NCBI GenBank assembly: GCA_028284065.1
Contig: JANQSJ010000008.1
Coordinates: 310,001 to 374,000 of the forward strand
From: Parvularculaceae bacterium
GTDB lineage: Bacteria; Pseudomonadota; Alphaproteobacteria; Caulobacterales; Parvularculaceae
Reading direction: 5' to 3'
DNA length: 64,000 bases
Shown: piece after piece, positions 26,894 through 36,363 of the stretch
Layout: each line of letters starts with the position of its first letter
How positions within the stretch are numbered: the first letter of the stretch is position 1
Position numbers and translations under genes: made by a program
Notes under the pieces: model-generated
What the model was told of the DNA's origin: nothing
The model's database searches: none
The model's input: only the letters and a program-made list of their open reading frames with translations

Positions 26894-27559
26894 TCAGCGC
26901 CCGCATCTATGCGCCCCGCGGCGCGCGCTGCGACCCGGTTCTTGCGCCGACGCCAAAACCAACCGCTCAAACCGCTCCCACGGGAAGTGCGGACCGGGGT
27001 CCGTACGTCGCCCGGGGTCGAGCCGCGCATGGCTCACCACATGGCTGAGGTTCGGATACTTGCCCCAGGCGTAGCGGACGATGTCGGCGGTCGCCTCCAC
27101 CTGCCAGTCCGAGAACCGGTCCGGGCGCAGCGCGGCGTCGCGCTGCGCATTGACGATCTCAATCCCGAGCGAGACGTGATTGAGACGCCCCCGCCCCCCC
27201 GCCACCGCCGGGTGGCGGCAAGTGTTGCGCACATGCCACGCCGCGCGGCGCTCCGGCGCGGTCGCCCAGACATGGGCGCCATGGGCGGCCTCGTCCTCGT
27301 CCGGCACCAGCCAGTGGAAGCTGGCGCGGCCCGCCCGCATGACCGAAAAGGCCCCGCGGGACGTCGTCCCCGCCGTCGCGTGAATGACGATGGTCGATAG
27401 GCCCTCGATGGGGTCGACGCGGCGGCGCGATGTCGCCGTCCGCCAGGGCGCCTTGGCGCCAGTCGCGCCGGGGAACCACTTTTCCGTCAGCGGCGTCGGC
27501 GCGGGCCTCGCCGCCGGCGGCAGGTCGAACTGAAATGTCCTCGGGTCGCGGATACGCGC
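26894..27559 (-). CDS. N-acetylmuramoyl-L-alanine amidase (AmpD/amidase_2 type) with anomalous start
   Basis: Peptidoglycan amidase: the first zinc His is in TIVIHATAG, and the second His and Asp are in VVSHARLDPGRRTDPGP. The homologous frame is open from beyond 27559, but it has no ATG, GTG or TTG until 27340, in the middle of the domain. Residues RIRDPRTFQF to WRTATSRRRVD, which look like genuine family N-terminus, lie before that point. An ATG at 27561 is in another frame and would give MRIRD if the CG at its second codon were two bases shorter. So this is either a frameshifted pseudogene, an assembly error or a gene with a rare start. My 5' end is the codon matching residue 1. Confidence 0.65.
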   Translation of the reverse strand, partial: ARIRDPRTFQFDLPPAARPAPTPLTEKWFPGATGAKAPWRTATSRRRVDPIEGLSTIVIHATAGTTSRGAFSVMRAGRASFHWLVPDEDEAAHGAHVWATAPERRAAWHVRNTCRHPAVAGGRGRLNHVSLGIEIVNAQRDAALRPDRFSDWQVEATADIVRYAWGKYPNLSHVVSHARLDPGRRTDPGPHFPWERFERLVLASAQEPGRSARRGAHRCGR

Positions 27560-27630
27560 ATCTCCATTGCCAACCGCAGGGCTCGCGGGGGGTTTTGACA
27601 GCGGCCGCCGCCGGCCCCAGTTAAGCCGCG

Positions 27631-28323
27631 ATGATCGTCCTCGGCCTAGACACCGCCCTTTCGTCCTGCTCGCTCGCCATTCTAAGGGGCGGGGAAACGC
27701 TGTTCGAAAACTTCGCGGCGCTGGAGAAAGGCCATGCCGAGGCGCTACCTCAGATGGCGGCCGAGGCGTTTAAGGCGGCCGACGTCGCGCCGGCGGAAGT
27801 CGACCGCATCGGCGTCGTCATCGGCCCGGGGCAGTTCGCCGGCGTGCGGGTCGGGCTCGCCTTCGCCCGCGGCCTCGCCCTCGGCCAGAAGGCCGACGTT
27901 GTCGGCGTCAACAGCCTGAGGGCGCTCTACGCAAGCCATGCCGTTGATGGAATCGCCACAGGCATCGTCATCGATGCGCACCGGGGCGAAGTGTTCGCTG
28001 CGCTCTATGGCGCGGCGGGACAGGAACTGATTGCGCCCTTCGCCGCAGCGCCGGACGCGGCCGCGGGCCGGTTGCGCGCAGGCTGTGAAGGAGCCGCCCC
28101 GCGGCTCATCGGCTCCGGCGCCGACCTCCTGCCGGGGAGCGGCTTTGACCGCGCCGCGACGCCGTCGCGCGGATGGGCCATCGACGCGACCGCCGTCGCG
28201 CGGTTCGTCGCAACCGTCTCGCCGACCGATTTTCCGCCGACGCCGCTTTACCTGCGCGCGCCGGATGCGCGCCCGAGCGCGAAGCCGCTCTTCGCCGGCC
28301 TCGTTGACGATCCGACCCCGTGA
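27631..28323 (+). CDS. tsaB: tRNA threonylcarbamoyladenosine biosynthesis protein TsaB
   Basis: A 230-residue ASKHA-fold partner that dimerises with TsaD in t6A37 synthesis. It begins IVLGLDTALSSCSLAIL, and GVVIGPGQFAGVRVGLAFARGLALG is the family signature. It lacks the metal-binding residues found in TsaD, as expected. Its stop overlaps the rimI start by 4 bases (GTGA). Confidence 0.96.
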   Translation: MIVLGLDTALSSCSLAILRGGETLFENFAALEKGHAEALPQMAAEAFKAADVAPAEVDRIGVVIGPGQFAGVRVGLAFARGLALGQKADVVGVNSLRALYASHAVDGIATGIVIDAHRGEVFAALYGAAGQELIAPFAAAPDAAAGRLRAGCEGAAPRLIGSGADLLPGSGFDRAATPSRGWAIDATAVARFVATVSPTDFPPTPLYLRAPDARPSAKPLFAGLVDDPTP

Positions 28324-28778
28324 CCGCTGACGCCTTGCGCATCGACGCCGTCGGCCCCGTCCACGCGGAGGCGCTGGCGCTGTTGTCCGCCGCCGCCTTC
28401 GGCGAAGACTCGTGGAGCGCCGACGCAATCGCCAGCGCTTTGCGCCAGACGTCGGCGCGCGGCCTTTCCGCTGAAACTGAAGAAGGGCCCGCCGGGTTTC
28501 TCATCTGGCGCGCGCTTGGGCCGGAGGCGGAACTGTTGACGATTGGCGTTGCGCCCGACGCGCGCCGGCGCGGCGTTGGCGGGGCGCTGATGGAAAAAAT
28601 GCTCGCCGATGCGGCCGACGCTGGGTGCGGACGCCTGCACCTTGAAGTCGCGGAAAACAACTTCGCCGCCAGACCATTTTACGAATGCTTCGCATTCAAA
28701 GTAACTGGCCTCAGAAAACGCTATTATCGCAATGGCGACGACGCTATTTCCATGTCCGTCGACCTAGAGCCCAGCTGA
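28320..28778 (+). CDS. rimI: Ribosomal-protein-alanine N-acetyltransferase RimI
   Basis: A 152-residue GNAT enzyme that acetylates the N-terminal alanine of ribosomal protein S18 in E. coli. The acetyl-CoA-binding motif is IGVAPDARRRGVGGALM, followed by LEVAENNFAARPFYECFAFK. The GTG start overlaps tsaB. The final codons (E, P, S and stop) lie within the family 1 palindromic element that begins at 28765, so the element supplies the natural stop codon. Confidence 0.94.
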   Translation: MTADALRIDAVGPVHAEALALLSAAAFGEDSWSADAIASALRQTSARGLSAETEEGPAGFLIWRALGPEAELLTIGVAPDARRRGVGGALMEKMLADAADAGCGRLHLEVAENNFAARPFYECFAFKVTGLRKRYYRNGDDAISMSVDLEPS

Positions 28779-28952
28779 AAAAGCCGGCAAAGTCCGGCGC
28801 GATCGTATAATCAGACGTGCGCCGGTCGACGCAAAGGCCGGTTCGGGCTCTATTTCTTATAGACTAAGAGCCTGGCCCATATCATCGCGGGGAAACGAAC
28901 GTCTGATTATCTCTCGCAATCATGGGTGGCGGACGTTCTCAAACAGGCTCTT
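28765..28952 (+). repeat. Bipartite palindromic intergenic element, family 1, copy 2
   Basis: A 188-base element with the same plan as 19504-19690. TAGAGCCC (28765) pairs with GGGCTCTA (28845-28852), and AAGAGCCTG (28866) pairs with CAGGCTCTT (28944-28952), with the linker TTTCTTATAGACT between them. Inside the first half CCGGCGC and GCGCCGG form another inverted pair. The first half matches copy 1 more closely than the second half. It starts inside rimI and fills most of the 279-base gap before fur. Confidence 0.8.
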
Positions 28953-29057
28953 ATGAAAATAAAAAACGAAACCTGTTTTGTCCCGGCGACGTAAGCCGTA
29001 CACTTTCAATCGTGGGTCGCGTCGGGGCGGACTGAATGACGATCACGGGAGGCCGCA

Positions 29058-29477
29058 ATGGATCGACTGGAGAAGATATGCGCGTCGAAAGGCATGCGCA
29101 TGACCGAACAGCGGCGCGTCATCGCACGCGTTATGTCGCTTGCGGAAGATCATCCGGATGTTGAGGAAATCCACCGGCGCGCGGCGAAGATCGACTCCGG
29201 GATTTCAATCGCCACCGTCTACCGGACGATGCGCCTTTTCGAAGAGGCCGGCGTCGTCTCGCGCCACGACTTTCAGGACGGGCGCGCGCGCTACGAAGAG
29301 GCGTCTGAGGAGCATCATGACCACCTGATCGATCTACGCTCAGGAGAGGTCGTCGAGTTCATCAATGACGAAATCGAACGCTTGCAGGAGAAGATCGCCA
29401 AGCAGCTCGGCTACAAGCTCGTCGAGCACCGGCTGGAGCTTTACGGCGTGCCGCTTGACGACAAGGAAGCCGGCTGA
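29058..29477 (+). CDS. fur: Fur-family metal-responsive repressor
   Basis: A 139-residue Ferric-uptake-regulator family protein. The winged helix is GMRMTEQRRVIARVM to ISIATVYRTMRLFEEAGVV, and the metal site is HHDHLIDLRSGEVVEF. It lacks the C-terminal CxxC zinc pairs of many Fur proteins, as in the alphaproteobacterial Fur/Mur type, which respond to iron or manganese. The position after tsaB-rimI and before miaB is conserved in alphaproteobacteria. It overlaps the convergent DUF1223 gene by 37 bases. Confidence 0.94.
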   Translation: MDRLEKICASKGMRMTEQRRVIARVMSLAEDHPDVEEIHRRAAKIDSGISIATVYRTMRLFEEAGVVSRHDFQDGRARYEEASEEHHDHLIDLRSGEVVEFINDEIERLQEKIAKQLGYKLVEHRLELYGVPLDDKEAG

Positions 29478-30232
29478 AAGCGCGCGCCGCCATCGCAACG
29501 CGCGGCCGCCGCGATCGCGCCAAGGTCAGCCGCCTGAAGCAGGATCGCGCAGTCTTCCCCGTCCTTAAGCCTCTCGGCCGGGCTGAATGTCGCGCGCGTC
29601 GATCCGACGACGGCGGCGGCGAGGGTCGCAACGCCCGTGACGACGTTCGCCTCGTCAAAAACATGGTCCTTATTGGCGCCGGCGGTCACATGCGTGCGCG
29701 CCTCGGGCATGAACGTCACCAGCACGATATCGTGGGGCTTATCGCCTGCCGCGACCTCAATCGTTTCTCCATCAAAACGGACGTAGTGCGCCTGCGCAGC
29801 GTCCGCCGCCGCGCTCCTGATGCGTTGGTCGAGCGCCGCTTCCCGCGAGCCGACGGCGCTCTGGCTGCCGGCGACGATGGCCTGCGGCGTAAACACCTTG
29901 GCCCGGCCCGTAAGCCTCAGATTATAGGCCCGCTGACGCGCGCTGAAGGCGGCTTTCGCGTACGGGTCCACCCAGCGGCCGTTCTTGCGGCTGGAAAGCG
30001 CGTTCCAGTAGTCCACATGCCAGCTCAGCGGCAGGATGTCTTCGCGGGCGGAGAGCGCCTTCAGCCTTGCCGCGGCGGGCGGGCAGCGCATGCAGGCCTG
30101 GGAGAGGAAGAGCTCGACGACCACCAGCCGCTCCTCGCCTGATCGCGCCGGCGCCTCTTCGGCGACTTCTGGGAGCGGCGGCAGGCTGGCCGCGGCGGCG
30201 AGCGCGGCGGCGGAGAACACAAGAGCGAACAT
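29441..30232 (-). CDS. Exported DUF1223 (thioredoxin-fold-like) protein
   Basis: A 263-residue protein with a signal peptide (MFALVFSAAALAAAASL). The DUF1223 core is VVVELFLSQACMRCPPAAARLKAL, with a CxxC in a thioredoxin-like position, followed by LSWHVDYWNAL and FTPQAIVAGSQSAVGS. It probably acts in the periplasm, perhaps in redox; no activity is established. The ATG at 30232 follows AAAAGG; TTG at 30268 would add 12 residues before the signal. Its last 37 bases overlap fur in antisense. Confidence 0.87.
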   Translation of the reverse strand: MFALVFSAAALAAAASLPPLPEVAEEAPARSGEERLVVVELFLSQACMRCPPAAARLKALSAREDILPLSWHVDYWNALSSRKNGRWVDPYAKAAFSARQRAYNLRLTGRAKVFTPQAIVAGSQSAVGSREAALDQRIRSAAADAAQAHYVRFDGETIEVAAGDKPHDIVLVTFMPEARTHVTAGANKDHVFDEANVVTGVATLAAAVVGSTRATFSPAERLKDGEDCAILLQAADLGAIAAAARCDGGARFQPASLSSSGTP

Positions 30233-30380
30233 GGGCCTTTTGCTGGACCCGAACGCAGGAAAGCTCAAGCGGCCGACTAGTCACTTTGCAGCGAGGGCCC
30301 TCGTGAGCGCGCCCGTTTGCGCTCATCCGCCGTCTGGCGCATAAGCTGCGCCGCTGATTTCGCGCTTCGGAGACGCGCCC

Positions 30381-31856
30381 ATGGCCGACGGCCGCCATAC
30401 GCTGCTGAACCGTCTCGACCCGCCGCCCGCCGCGGCGGCGCAGGCGCGCGCGAGCGCTGGAACGGCGGCGGCGCAACGCCCTTCCGCCCGAAAAGTCCAC
30501 ATCAAGACCTATGGCTGCCAGATGAACGTCTATGACAGCCGGCGCATGGCGGACCTACTGGCGCCGCTCGGCTACGCCGAAACCGACGCGGCCGAAGACG
30601 CCGACCTTGTCGTCCTCAATACCTGCCACATCCGGGAAAAGGCGGCGGAGAAAGTCTACTCCGAGCTCGGACGGCTGCGGCGCATCAAGGAAGCGCCCGG
30701 CCGAAGGCCGATGAAGATCGCCGTCGCCGGTTGCGTCGCCCAGGCCGAGGGCCCGGAAATCGCCGCGCGCGCGCCGGTCGTGGATTTCGTCCTCGGCCCG
30801 CAATCCTATCACCGCCTGCCGGAGCTCATCGCCAGGGACGCGCGCGAGAAGGGCCGCGTTCTCGAGACAGGGTTCGACGTCGAGGCGAAATTCGACGTCC
30901 TCAAGGACGTCTATGGCGCGGCGGCTGCGAACGAGGGGCCCACCGCCTTCGTGACGGTGCAGGAAGGATGCGACAAGTTCTGCACCTTCTGCGTCGTTCC
31001 GTATACGCGCGGCGCGGAAGTCTCGCGCCCCGGCTCGGCGATCCTCGAGGAAGCGCGCATGCTCGCCGACCGCGGCGTGCGCGAAGTGACGCTCCTTGGA
31101 CAGAACGTCAACGCCTGGGCGAGCGACGGCGATGGACAAGGCGCATGGGGCCTCGGCGAGCTGTGTCGCGCCCTCGCCCGCATCGACGGGCTTGATCGCA
31201 TCCGCTTCACGACCTCCCACCCGCGCGACATGGACGACGGCCTCATCGCCGCGCTCGGCGAGGAGCCTAAGCTGATGCCCTACCTGCACCTGCCGGTTCA
31301 GGCGGGTTCGGACAAAATTTTGAAGGCCATGAACCGCGGCCATGACGCAGACCATTACGTCCGCCTTATCGACCGCATCCGCGCCGCGCGCCCGGACATC
31401 GCCCTTTCCGGCGACTTTATCGTCGGCTTTCCGGGCGAAAGCGAGGCGGATTTCGAGGCGACGCTCGATCTCGTCCGTGAGGTGACGTTCGCGTCTGCGT
31501 TTTCGTTCAAGTATTCGCGGCGGCCGGGCACGCCCGGCGCGGCGATGGGCGGACATGCGCCGGAAGACACGAAGGCGGATCGATTGAAGCGCCTGCAGGC
31601 GCTGCTTGAGGAGCAACGGGTCGCCTTTAATGCGGCGACCGTCGGCCGGCGCCTGCCGGTTCTGTTCGAAAAGCCGGGCCGGCGCGCGGGCCAGCTCGTC
31701 GGCCGTTCGCCCTATCTTCAGCCGGTGCATGCGATGGGGCCTCATGGCCTTATCGGAGAGATTGTCGAGGTCGATATTGTCGGCACGACGCCCAACGCGC
31801 TTGCGGGCGAGATGGCTGGCGAGGCCATTGCGGCCGCCGAAAAGGGCGCGGCGTGA
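30381..31856 (+). CDS. miaB: tRNA-2-methylthio-N6-dimethylallyladenosine synthase
   Basis: A radical SAM methylthiotransferase that adds the ms2 group to i6A37 of tRNA. It carries two Fe-S sites: the auxiliary cluster Cys in [15 protein letters not shown] and AGCVAQ, and the SAM cluster CDKFCTFC. The order N-terminal MTTase, radical SAM, then TRAM domain is complete in 491 residues. About 38 Ala/Arg-rich residues precede the usual start. It leads the cluster miaB-phoH-ybeY-corC, each gene overlapping the next by 4 bases. Confidence 0.97.
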   Translation: MADGRHTLLNRLDPPPAAAAQARASAGTAAAQRPSARKVHIKTYGCQMNVYDSRRMADLLAPLGYAETDAAEDADLVVLNTCHIREKAAEKVYSELGRLRRIKEAPGRRPMKIAVAGCVAQAEGPEIAARAPVVDFVLGPQSYHRLPELIARDAREKGRVLETGFDVEAKFDVLKDVYGAAAANEGPTAFVTVQEGCDKFCTFCVVPYTRGAEVSRPGSAILEEARMLADRGVREVTLLGQNVNAWASDGDGQGAWGLGELCRALARIDGLDRIRFTTSHPRDMDDGLIAALGEEPKLMPYLHLPVQAGSDKILKAMNRGHDADHYVRLIDRIRAARPDIALSGDFIVGFPGESEADFEATLDLVREVTFASAFSFKYSRRPGTPGAAMGGHAPEDTKADRLKRLQALLEEQRVAFNAATVGRRLPVLFEKPGRRAGQLVGRSPYLQPVHAMGPHGLIGEIVEVDIVGTTPNALAGEMAGEAIAAAEKGAA

Positions 31857-32893
31857 GCGCGCGACCGCCCCACGAAGCGCCGCGGGCGGACAGCGACGCC
31901 ATTGACCGCCTCACCATCGACAGCAACGACATCGTTAAGGAAGTCGCCGGACCGCAGGACCGCAACCTTGTCCTTCTGGAGGAGCTGACCGGCGCGCGCA
32001 TCGATCCGCGCGGAAACGAAGTCGCCGTCGCGGGCGCCGACGGCGCGCGCGCAAGGGCGAAGGACGCCCTCGCCGCGCTGACCGCCCGCGCGGCGTCAGG
32101 CCTGCCGATCGAGGAGATCGACGTGCGCGCCGCCGCCGAGGGGCGCGCCGCCTCGCCGCCAAAAGCGCATACGGATAATTTATCGTCGACCGGCGCCTCA
32201 TCGGCCGGAGCGGAAGGCGCGCGCATCATCAAGACGCCGAAGCGCGCGATCGGCCCGCGCAACGCCGCTCAGGCGGCCTATCTTGAGGCGCTGACGCAAG
32301 CGGACCTCGCCTTCGGCGTCGGCCCGGCGGGCACCGGCAAGACCTATCTCGCCGTCGCGCATGCGGTGGACCTTCTCTTGTCGGGCGCGGTGGAGCGGGT
32401 GGTCCTGTCGCGGCCGGCGGTGGAGGCGGGCGAACGCATCGGCTTCCTGCCCGGCGACATGAAGGAGAAGGTCGACCCCTATCTGCGCCCGCTCTACGAC
32501 GCCCTGCACGACATGCTGCATGTGGACTATGTGGAGCGGCGCATCGCCGCGGGCGACATCGAGATCGCGCCGCTCGCTTTCATGCGGGGACGGACCCTGG
32601 CGCGCGCGGCGGTCATTCTGGACGAGGCGCAGAACGCGACGATTGCGCAGACAAAAATGTTCCTGACGCGGCTCGGCGACGGCGCGCGCATGGTGTTGAC
32701 CGGAGATCCGTCGCAGACGGACCTTCCCGCCGGCGAGGCGTCGGGGCTCGCCGATGCGCTCTCGCTCCTGAAAGACGTCGACCGCGTGACAGTCTCGCGT
32801 TTCACGACGGCGGACGTCGTGCGGCATCCGCTTGTGACGCGCATTCTTGAAAAATACGAAGCGCGCGAGGCGAAAGGCGGCCGGGGCGCGTGA
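31853..32893 (+). CDS. phoH: PhoH-like ATPase (YbeZ type)
   Basis: A 346-residue cytosolic ATPase of the PhoH/YbeZ family. Walker A is [13 protein letters not shown] (about residue 159), Walker B is [10 protein letters not shown], and the N-terminal KH-like region ([19 protein letters not shown]) suggests RNA binding. It works with the neighbouring endonuclease YbeY in rRNA maturation and quality control. The GTG start overlaps the miaB stop. Confidence 0.95.
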   Translation: MSARPPHEAPRADSDAIDRLTIDSNDIVKEVAGPQDRNLVLLEELTGARIDPRGNEVAVAGADGARARAKDALAALTARAASGLPIEEIDVRAAAEGRAASPPKAHTDNLSSTGASSAGAEGARIIKTPKRAIGPRNAAQAAYLEALTQADLAFGVGPAGTGKTYLAVAHAVDLLLSGAVERVVLSRPAVEAGERIGFLPGDMKEKVDPYLRPLYDALHDMLHVDYVERRIAAGDIEIAPLAFMRGRTLARAAVILDEAQNATIAQTKMFLTRLGDGARMVLTGDPSQTDLPAGEASGLADALSLLKDVDRVTVSRFTTADVVRHPLVTRILEKYEAREAKGGRGA

Positions 32894-33429
32894 GCGGCGA
32901 AGACGACAAGCGAGACGGGCCGGACGAAAACGCGCGCATAGACCTGCGCATCGAAGCCGGCGACTGGGCGGCGGCGCTCGGCGATCCGGCCGCGCTCGTC
33001 GAGCGCTGCCGCGCCGAAACGGCGCGGGCGGCGCCGGCGGCCGCCGGCTCAGTTGACCTATTGTTAACCGACGACGACCGGGTCGCGGCGCTCAACGCCT
33101 CGTTCCGCGGCAAGGAGGGGTCGACCAATGTCCTCTCTTTCCCGTCCGGCGAGCCCGCGCCCGGGTTTCTCGGCGACATTGCGCTCGCCTACGAGACCTG
33201 CGCGCGCGAAGCGGCCCGCGACGGGAAATCGATCGCCGACCACGCCGCCCATCTGATCGTTCATGGTCTTTTGCATCTTATCGGCTATGATCATCTCGCC
33301 GATGAAGAAGCGACGGCGATGGAGCGACTGGAGAGCGACATTCTGGCGAGGCTTGGCGTCACCGACCCCTATGCCCTTCCGAATCAGGCGACCGCGCCGG
33401 ACGAAGCGGGCGCAAAGAGGGCGACATGA
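32890..33429 (+). CDS. ybeY: Endoribonuclease YbeY
   Basis: A 179-residue zinc-dependent RNase for 16S rRNA 3'-end maturation and ribosome quality control. The zinc site is H-x3-H-x5-H in HGLLHLIGYDH, and STNVLSFP is the other family signature. The GTG start overlaps phoH, and the stop overlaps corC. Confidence 0.96.
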   Translation: MSGEDDKRDGPDENARIDLRIEAGDWAAALGDPAALVERCRAETARAAPAAAGSVDLLLTDDDRVAALNASFRGKEGSTNVLSFPSGEPAPGFLGDIALAYETCAREAARDGKSIADHAAHLIVHGLLHLIGYDHLADEEATAMERLESDILARLGVTDPYALPNQATAPDEAGAKRAT

Positions 33430-34454
33430 GCGACGCGTCCGCGGAAGACGACGACAGTAGGAAGCCGCTGTTCCGGCGGCTTATGGACTCCTTGAGGTTA
33501 CGCCAGGGTCCGGCGAGCCTTGACGAAGCGCTCGACGATGTTCTGAACGCCACCATGCTCGACCCTCAGTCGGAGCTGTCGCCGGCGCGCAGGGAGATGA
33601 TTGAGCGCGTCATCGCCTTTGACGAAAAACGCGTCGACGACGTCATGGCGCCGCGCGCGGACATCGTCGCCGTGGACGTCGACACTGAGCTTGACGATCT
33701 CGTCAAGGCGTTCGCTGAGGCGGGCCATTCGCGGCTGCCAATCTATCGCGGCGATCTCGACGACCCCATCGGCATGGTCCACATCAAGGACGCGGTCGAT
33801 CTTATCGCCAACCCGGACAAGCAGGTCGCGGCGGAACGGCCAATCCTGACGACGCTCCGCCGCGACGTCCTTTACGCCCCGCCGTCCATGCGGGTGACGG
33901 ACCTCCTGTTGCGCATGCAGGCGTCGCGCATCCACATGGCGCTTGTCGTTGACGAATATGGGGGTACGGACGGACTCGTCACGATCGAAGATCTTGTGGA
34001 GGAAATCGTCGGCGAGATTAACGACGAGCATGATGAGGATGACGCGCCCCTGGTGGCCGAGCGCGGCGACTGCTGGGATGTCGACGCGCGCGTCGAGCTG
34101 GAGGCCTTCGCGGAGACGACGGGCGTAGACCTCGCCCTCGATGAGGAGGAAGTGGACACGATTGGCGGCCTGGCGGTTGCGATCGCCGGCCGCGTGCCGC
34201 AGCGCGGCGAGGTGCTCGCCCATCCGGCCGGCTTTGAGCTGGAGGTTGTGTCCGCCGACGCGCGCAAAATCCGCAAGCTCGCCGTTCATCGCACGTCCGT
34301 CGCGGCGACGCGCGCCGCCGGCGAAGACGCGCCACGGACGGAAACCCCGTCCGCCATGGAGAAGCCCGTCCCGGCCGCGCCGCCGGACGCGGCGAACGAC
34401 GCCGGCGCGTCCGACCCGAGGCGCGCGGGCGCCCCGAAGAACGCGGCGGAGTAA
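33426..34454 (+). CDS. corC: CorC-like CBS-domain protein
   Basis: A 342-residue soluble protein with two CBS domains ([15 protein letters not shown] and [26 protein letters not shown]) and a C-terminal transporter-associated CorC_HlyC domain ([20 protein letters not shown]). It lacks the DUF21 membrane domain, so it matches CorC rather than the membrane CorB or hemolysin-C proteins. Linked to magnesium and cobalt efflux and, by conserved position, to lnt. A Pro/Ala-rich tail ends the protein. Confidence 0.93.
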   Translation: MSDASAEDDDSRKPLFRRLMDSLRLRQGPASLDEALDDVLNATMLDPQSELSPARREMIERVIAFDEKRVDDVMAPRADIVAVDVDTELDDLVKAFAEAGHSRLPIYRGDLDDPIGMVHIKDAVDLIANPDKQVAAERPILTTLRRDVLYAPPSMRVTDLLLRMQASRIHMALVVDEYGGTDGLVTIEDLVEEIVGEINDEHDEDDAPLVAERGDCWDVDARVELEAFAETTGVDLALDEEEVDTIGGLAVAIAGRVPQRGEVLAHPAGFELEVVSADARKIRKLAVHRTSVAATRAAGEDAPRTETPSAMEKPVPAAPPDAANDAGASDPRRAGAPKNAAE

Positions 34455-34461
34455 GGCGCGC

Positions 34462-34592
34462 TCCTATACCCAACGCCAATATGGCCGACGCCATCCCGGC
34501 GGACGCCGCAAGGCCGGACGCCGAACATGCCCGACGCCAAAACGCCAGACGCGACCTTGCCGGACGCAGACTTACCCGACGCCGAAGTGCGC
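34462..34592 (+). repeat. Degenerate short tandem repeat around the lnt start
   Basis: The octamer-like unit CCGGACGC / CCCGACGC / GCCGACGC recurs at irregular steps of roughly 12-15 bases across the corC-lnt junction and the first 20 codons of lnt. In the lnt frame it reads PDA-rich (MPDAKTPDATLPDADLPDAE). Slippage of such a repeat could change the lnt start region. Confidence 0.6.
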
Positions 34593-36215
34593 GAGGCCGC
34601 GCCGCCTTCAAAAGCTGCGCCGCGCGGCGACAGCGCCTGGCGCGTCAGGGCCGCCGCTGCGGGCACCGGCGCGCTGACGGCGCTCGCGTTCGCGCCGCTT
34701 TATCTTCTGCCGCTCATGGCGCTCGGATACTCCTCGCTCATCTTTCTGATCGACCGCGCGAACGGCCAGGCGCGACCTATCCGCAGCGCCTTCGCGGCGG
34801 GCTGGTGGTTCGGGGCGGGCTTTCACCTTGTGGGCCTGCACTGGTTCGCTTTCGCATTTATGGTCCAGGCGGAGGAGTTCGCCTGGATGGCGCCCTTCGC
34901 GGTCACCGGCATGGCGGCCTTTCTCGGGCTCTTCTTCGGCGCGGCGGCGGCGGGCGCGGCGGCGCTGTGGCGGCCGGTCCCTTCTCGCGCAATTGCGCTG
35001 GTCGGGTTTGTTGCGCTTGCCGAATATGCGCGCGGCCATGTTCTGACGGGGCTGCCATGGAACCTGCCGGCGCAGGCTTTCGCGGGCGTCCTGCCGACGG
35101 CGCAGGCCGCGGCCTGGGTCGGGCCCTACGGCCTGAGCATTGTCGCACTCCTCCTGGCGGTCGCGCCAGCCGCCTTCGCGCCGCGGGATCTATGGGCGGC
35201 TCGCGCTTCCGGCGACGGCTGGCGGTCGCGCGCAAAGGGCCTCGCGCGCGGGAGCGCGGTCGCCCTCGCGGGCTATGTTGCGCTCTTCGCGGCTGGCGCG
35301 GCCCGGCTGGCGCTCTCCCCCGCGCCGGAGCCGACGGATTCGCATGTGCGCATCGTGCAGCCGAACATTCCGCAAAGGGAGAAAATCGACCCTGCGCTCA
35401 GAACGCGCAACATCGCGATCGCCGCGGCGCTCTCAAAGGATAACGACGCCAGCCCGCGCGACGGAGAAAGGCTTTTCGTCATCTGGCCGGAAAACGCCGC
35501 GCCGCTTATCGACGAAGATACGGCGGCGCGACAGGGCGTCGCCGGCCTACTGCCGCAGGACGCGAAGGTGATCGCCGGCGCGGTGAGGCGCGCGCCCGAC
35601 GCGGACGGGCGCTGGCGGGTCTATAATTCCATCTCTATGCTGAGCATTGAGGACGGCGATGCCCGCGTCCTCGGATTCTATGACAAGCATCACCTGGCCC
35701 CCTTCGGCGAATACCTGCCTATGCGCCCGCTCTTGACGGCGCTTGGCCTGTCGCAGCTTGCGCCCTATGACGAGGGCTTCGCGGCGGGCGCCGGCCCGGC
35801 GCGCCTGTCGCTCGGCGGCCCCGCATTCGCGCCGCTCATCTGCTATGAGACGATTTTTCCGGGCGCCTTGTTCCCGCGCGCAGAACGTCCCGAGTGGCTC
35901 GTCGTCGTGACGAATGACGCCTGGTTCGGCGATGCGGCCGGTCCGCGCCAGCACCTCGATCAGGCGCGTCTGCGGGCGATCGAAACGGGCCTGCCCATGG
36001 CCCGCGCGGCGAACACCGGCGTGTCAGCGCTCATTGACGCCGACGGAAGGTATGTCGACCGGATAGGGCTTTACCAACGCGGCGTGATCGACGCAGCGCT
36101 GCCCGGCGCGCGCCCGCCGACGCTCTATCAGCGGCTTGGCGATTGGCCGGCGCTCATCGCCATGTGCGGCCTCATCGCAGCCGGGTTGCTACGACGCCGA
36201 GCCGCAAGCGGCTGA
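34527..36215 (+). CDS. lnt: Apolipoprotein N-acyltransferase
   Basis: Adds the third acyl chain to the N-terminal Cys of lipoproteins at the inner membrane. Several hydrophobic helices form the N-terminal half. The nitrilase-like periplasmic domain has its catalytic Glu in WPENAAP, Lys in YDKHHLAPFGEYLP and Cys in PLICYETIFPG. At 562 residues it is slightly long because of a repetitive PDA-rich N-terminus of about 20 residues. Substrates in this window include the LppC-like and BON lipoproteins. Confidence 0.95.
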   Translation: MPDAKTPDATLPDADLPDAEVREAAPPSKAAPRGDSAWRVRAAAAGTGALTALAFAPLYLLPLMALGYSSLIFLIDRANGQARPIRSAFAAGWWFGAGFHLVGLHWFAFAFMVQAEEFAWMAPFAVTGMAAFLGLFFGAAAAGAAALWRPVPSRAIALVGFVALAEYARGHVLTGLPWNLPAQAFAGVLPTAQAAAWVGPYGLSIVALLLAVAPAAFAPRDLWAARASGDGWRSRAKGLARGSAVALAGYVALFAAGAARLALSPAPEPTDSHVRIVQPNIPQREKIDPALRTRNIAIAAALSKDNDASPRDGERLFVIWPENAAPLIDEDTAARQGVAGLLPQDAKVIAGAVRRAPDADGRWRVYNSISMLSIEDGDARVLGFYDKHHLAPFGEYLPMRPLLTALGLSQLAPYDEGFAAGAGPARLSLGGPAFAPLICYETIFPGALFPRAERPEWLVVVTNDAWFGDAAGPRQHLDQARLRAIETGLPMARAANTGVSALIDADGRYVDRIGLYQRGVIDAALPGARPPTLYQRLGDWPALIAMCGLIAAGLLRRRAASG

Positions 36216-36363
36216 ACGCCCACCGAAAAACGCAGTGCAATGATTGCTTTGGCAGCGATTTTTAATAGACTTAACCCTCTCCCATGAACCCCTCGCAAGG
36301 TTTTCTCCCCCTTCGCTTTCGCGAACCCTGCGAGCGACGTTCGTACGCCCTAGGATCGCCCCA

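Noticed and set aside
27420-27445. A frameshift in the middle of the amidase gene
   Set aside because: On careful re-reading the minus strand reads ACATCGCGCCGCCGCG here, which keeps one frame; only the start region is anomalous.
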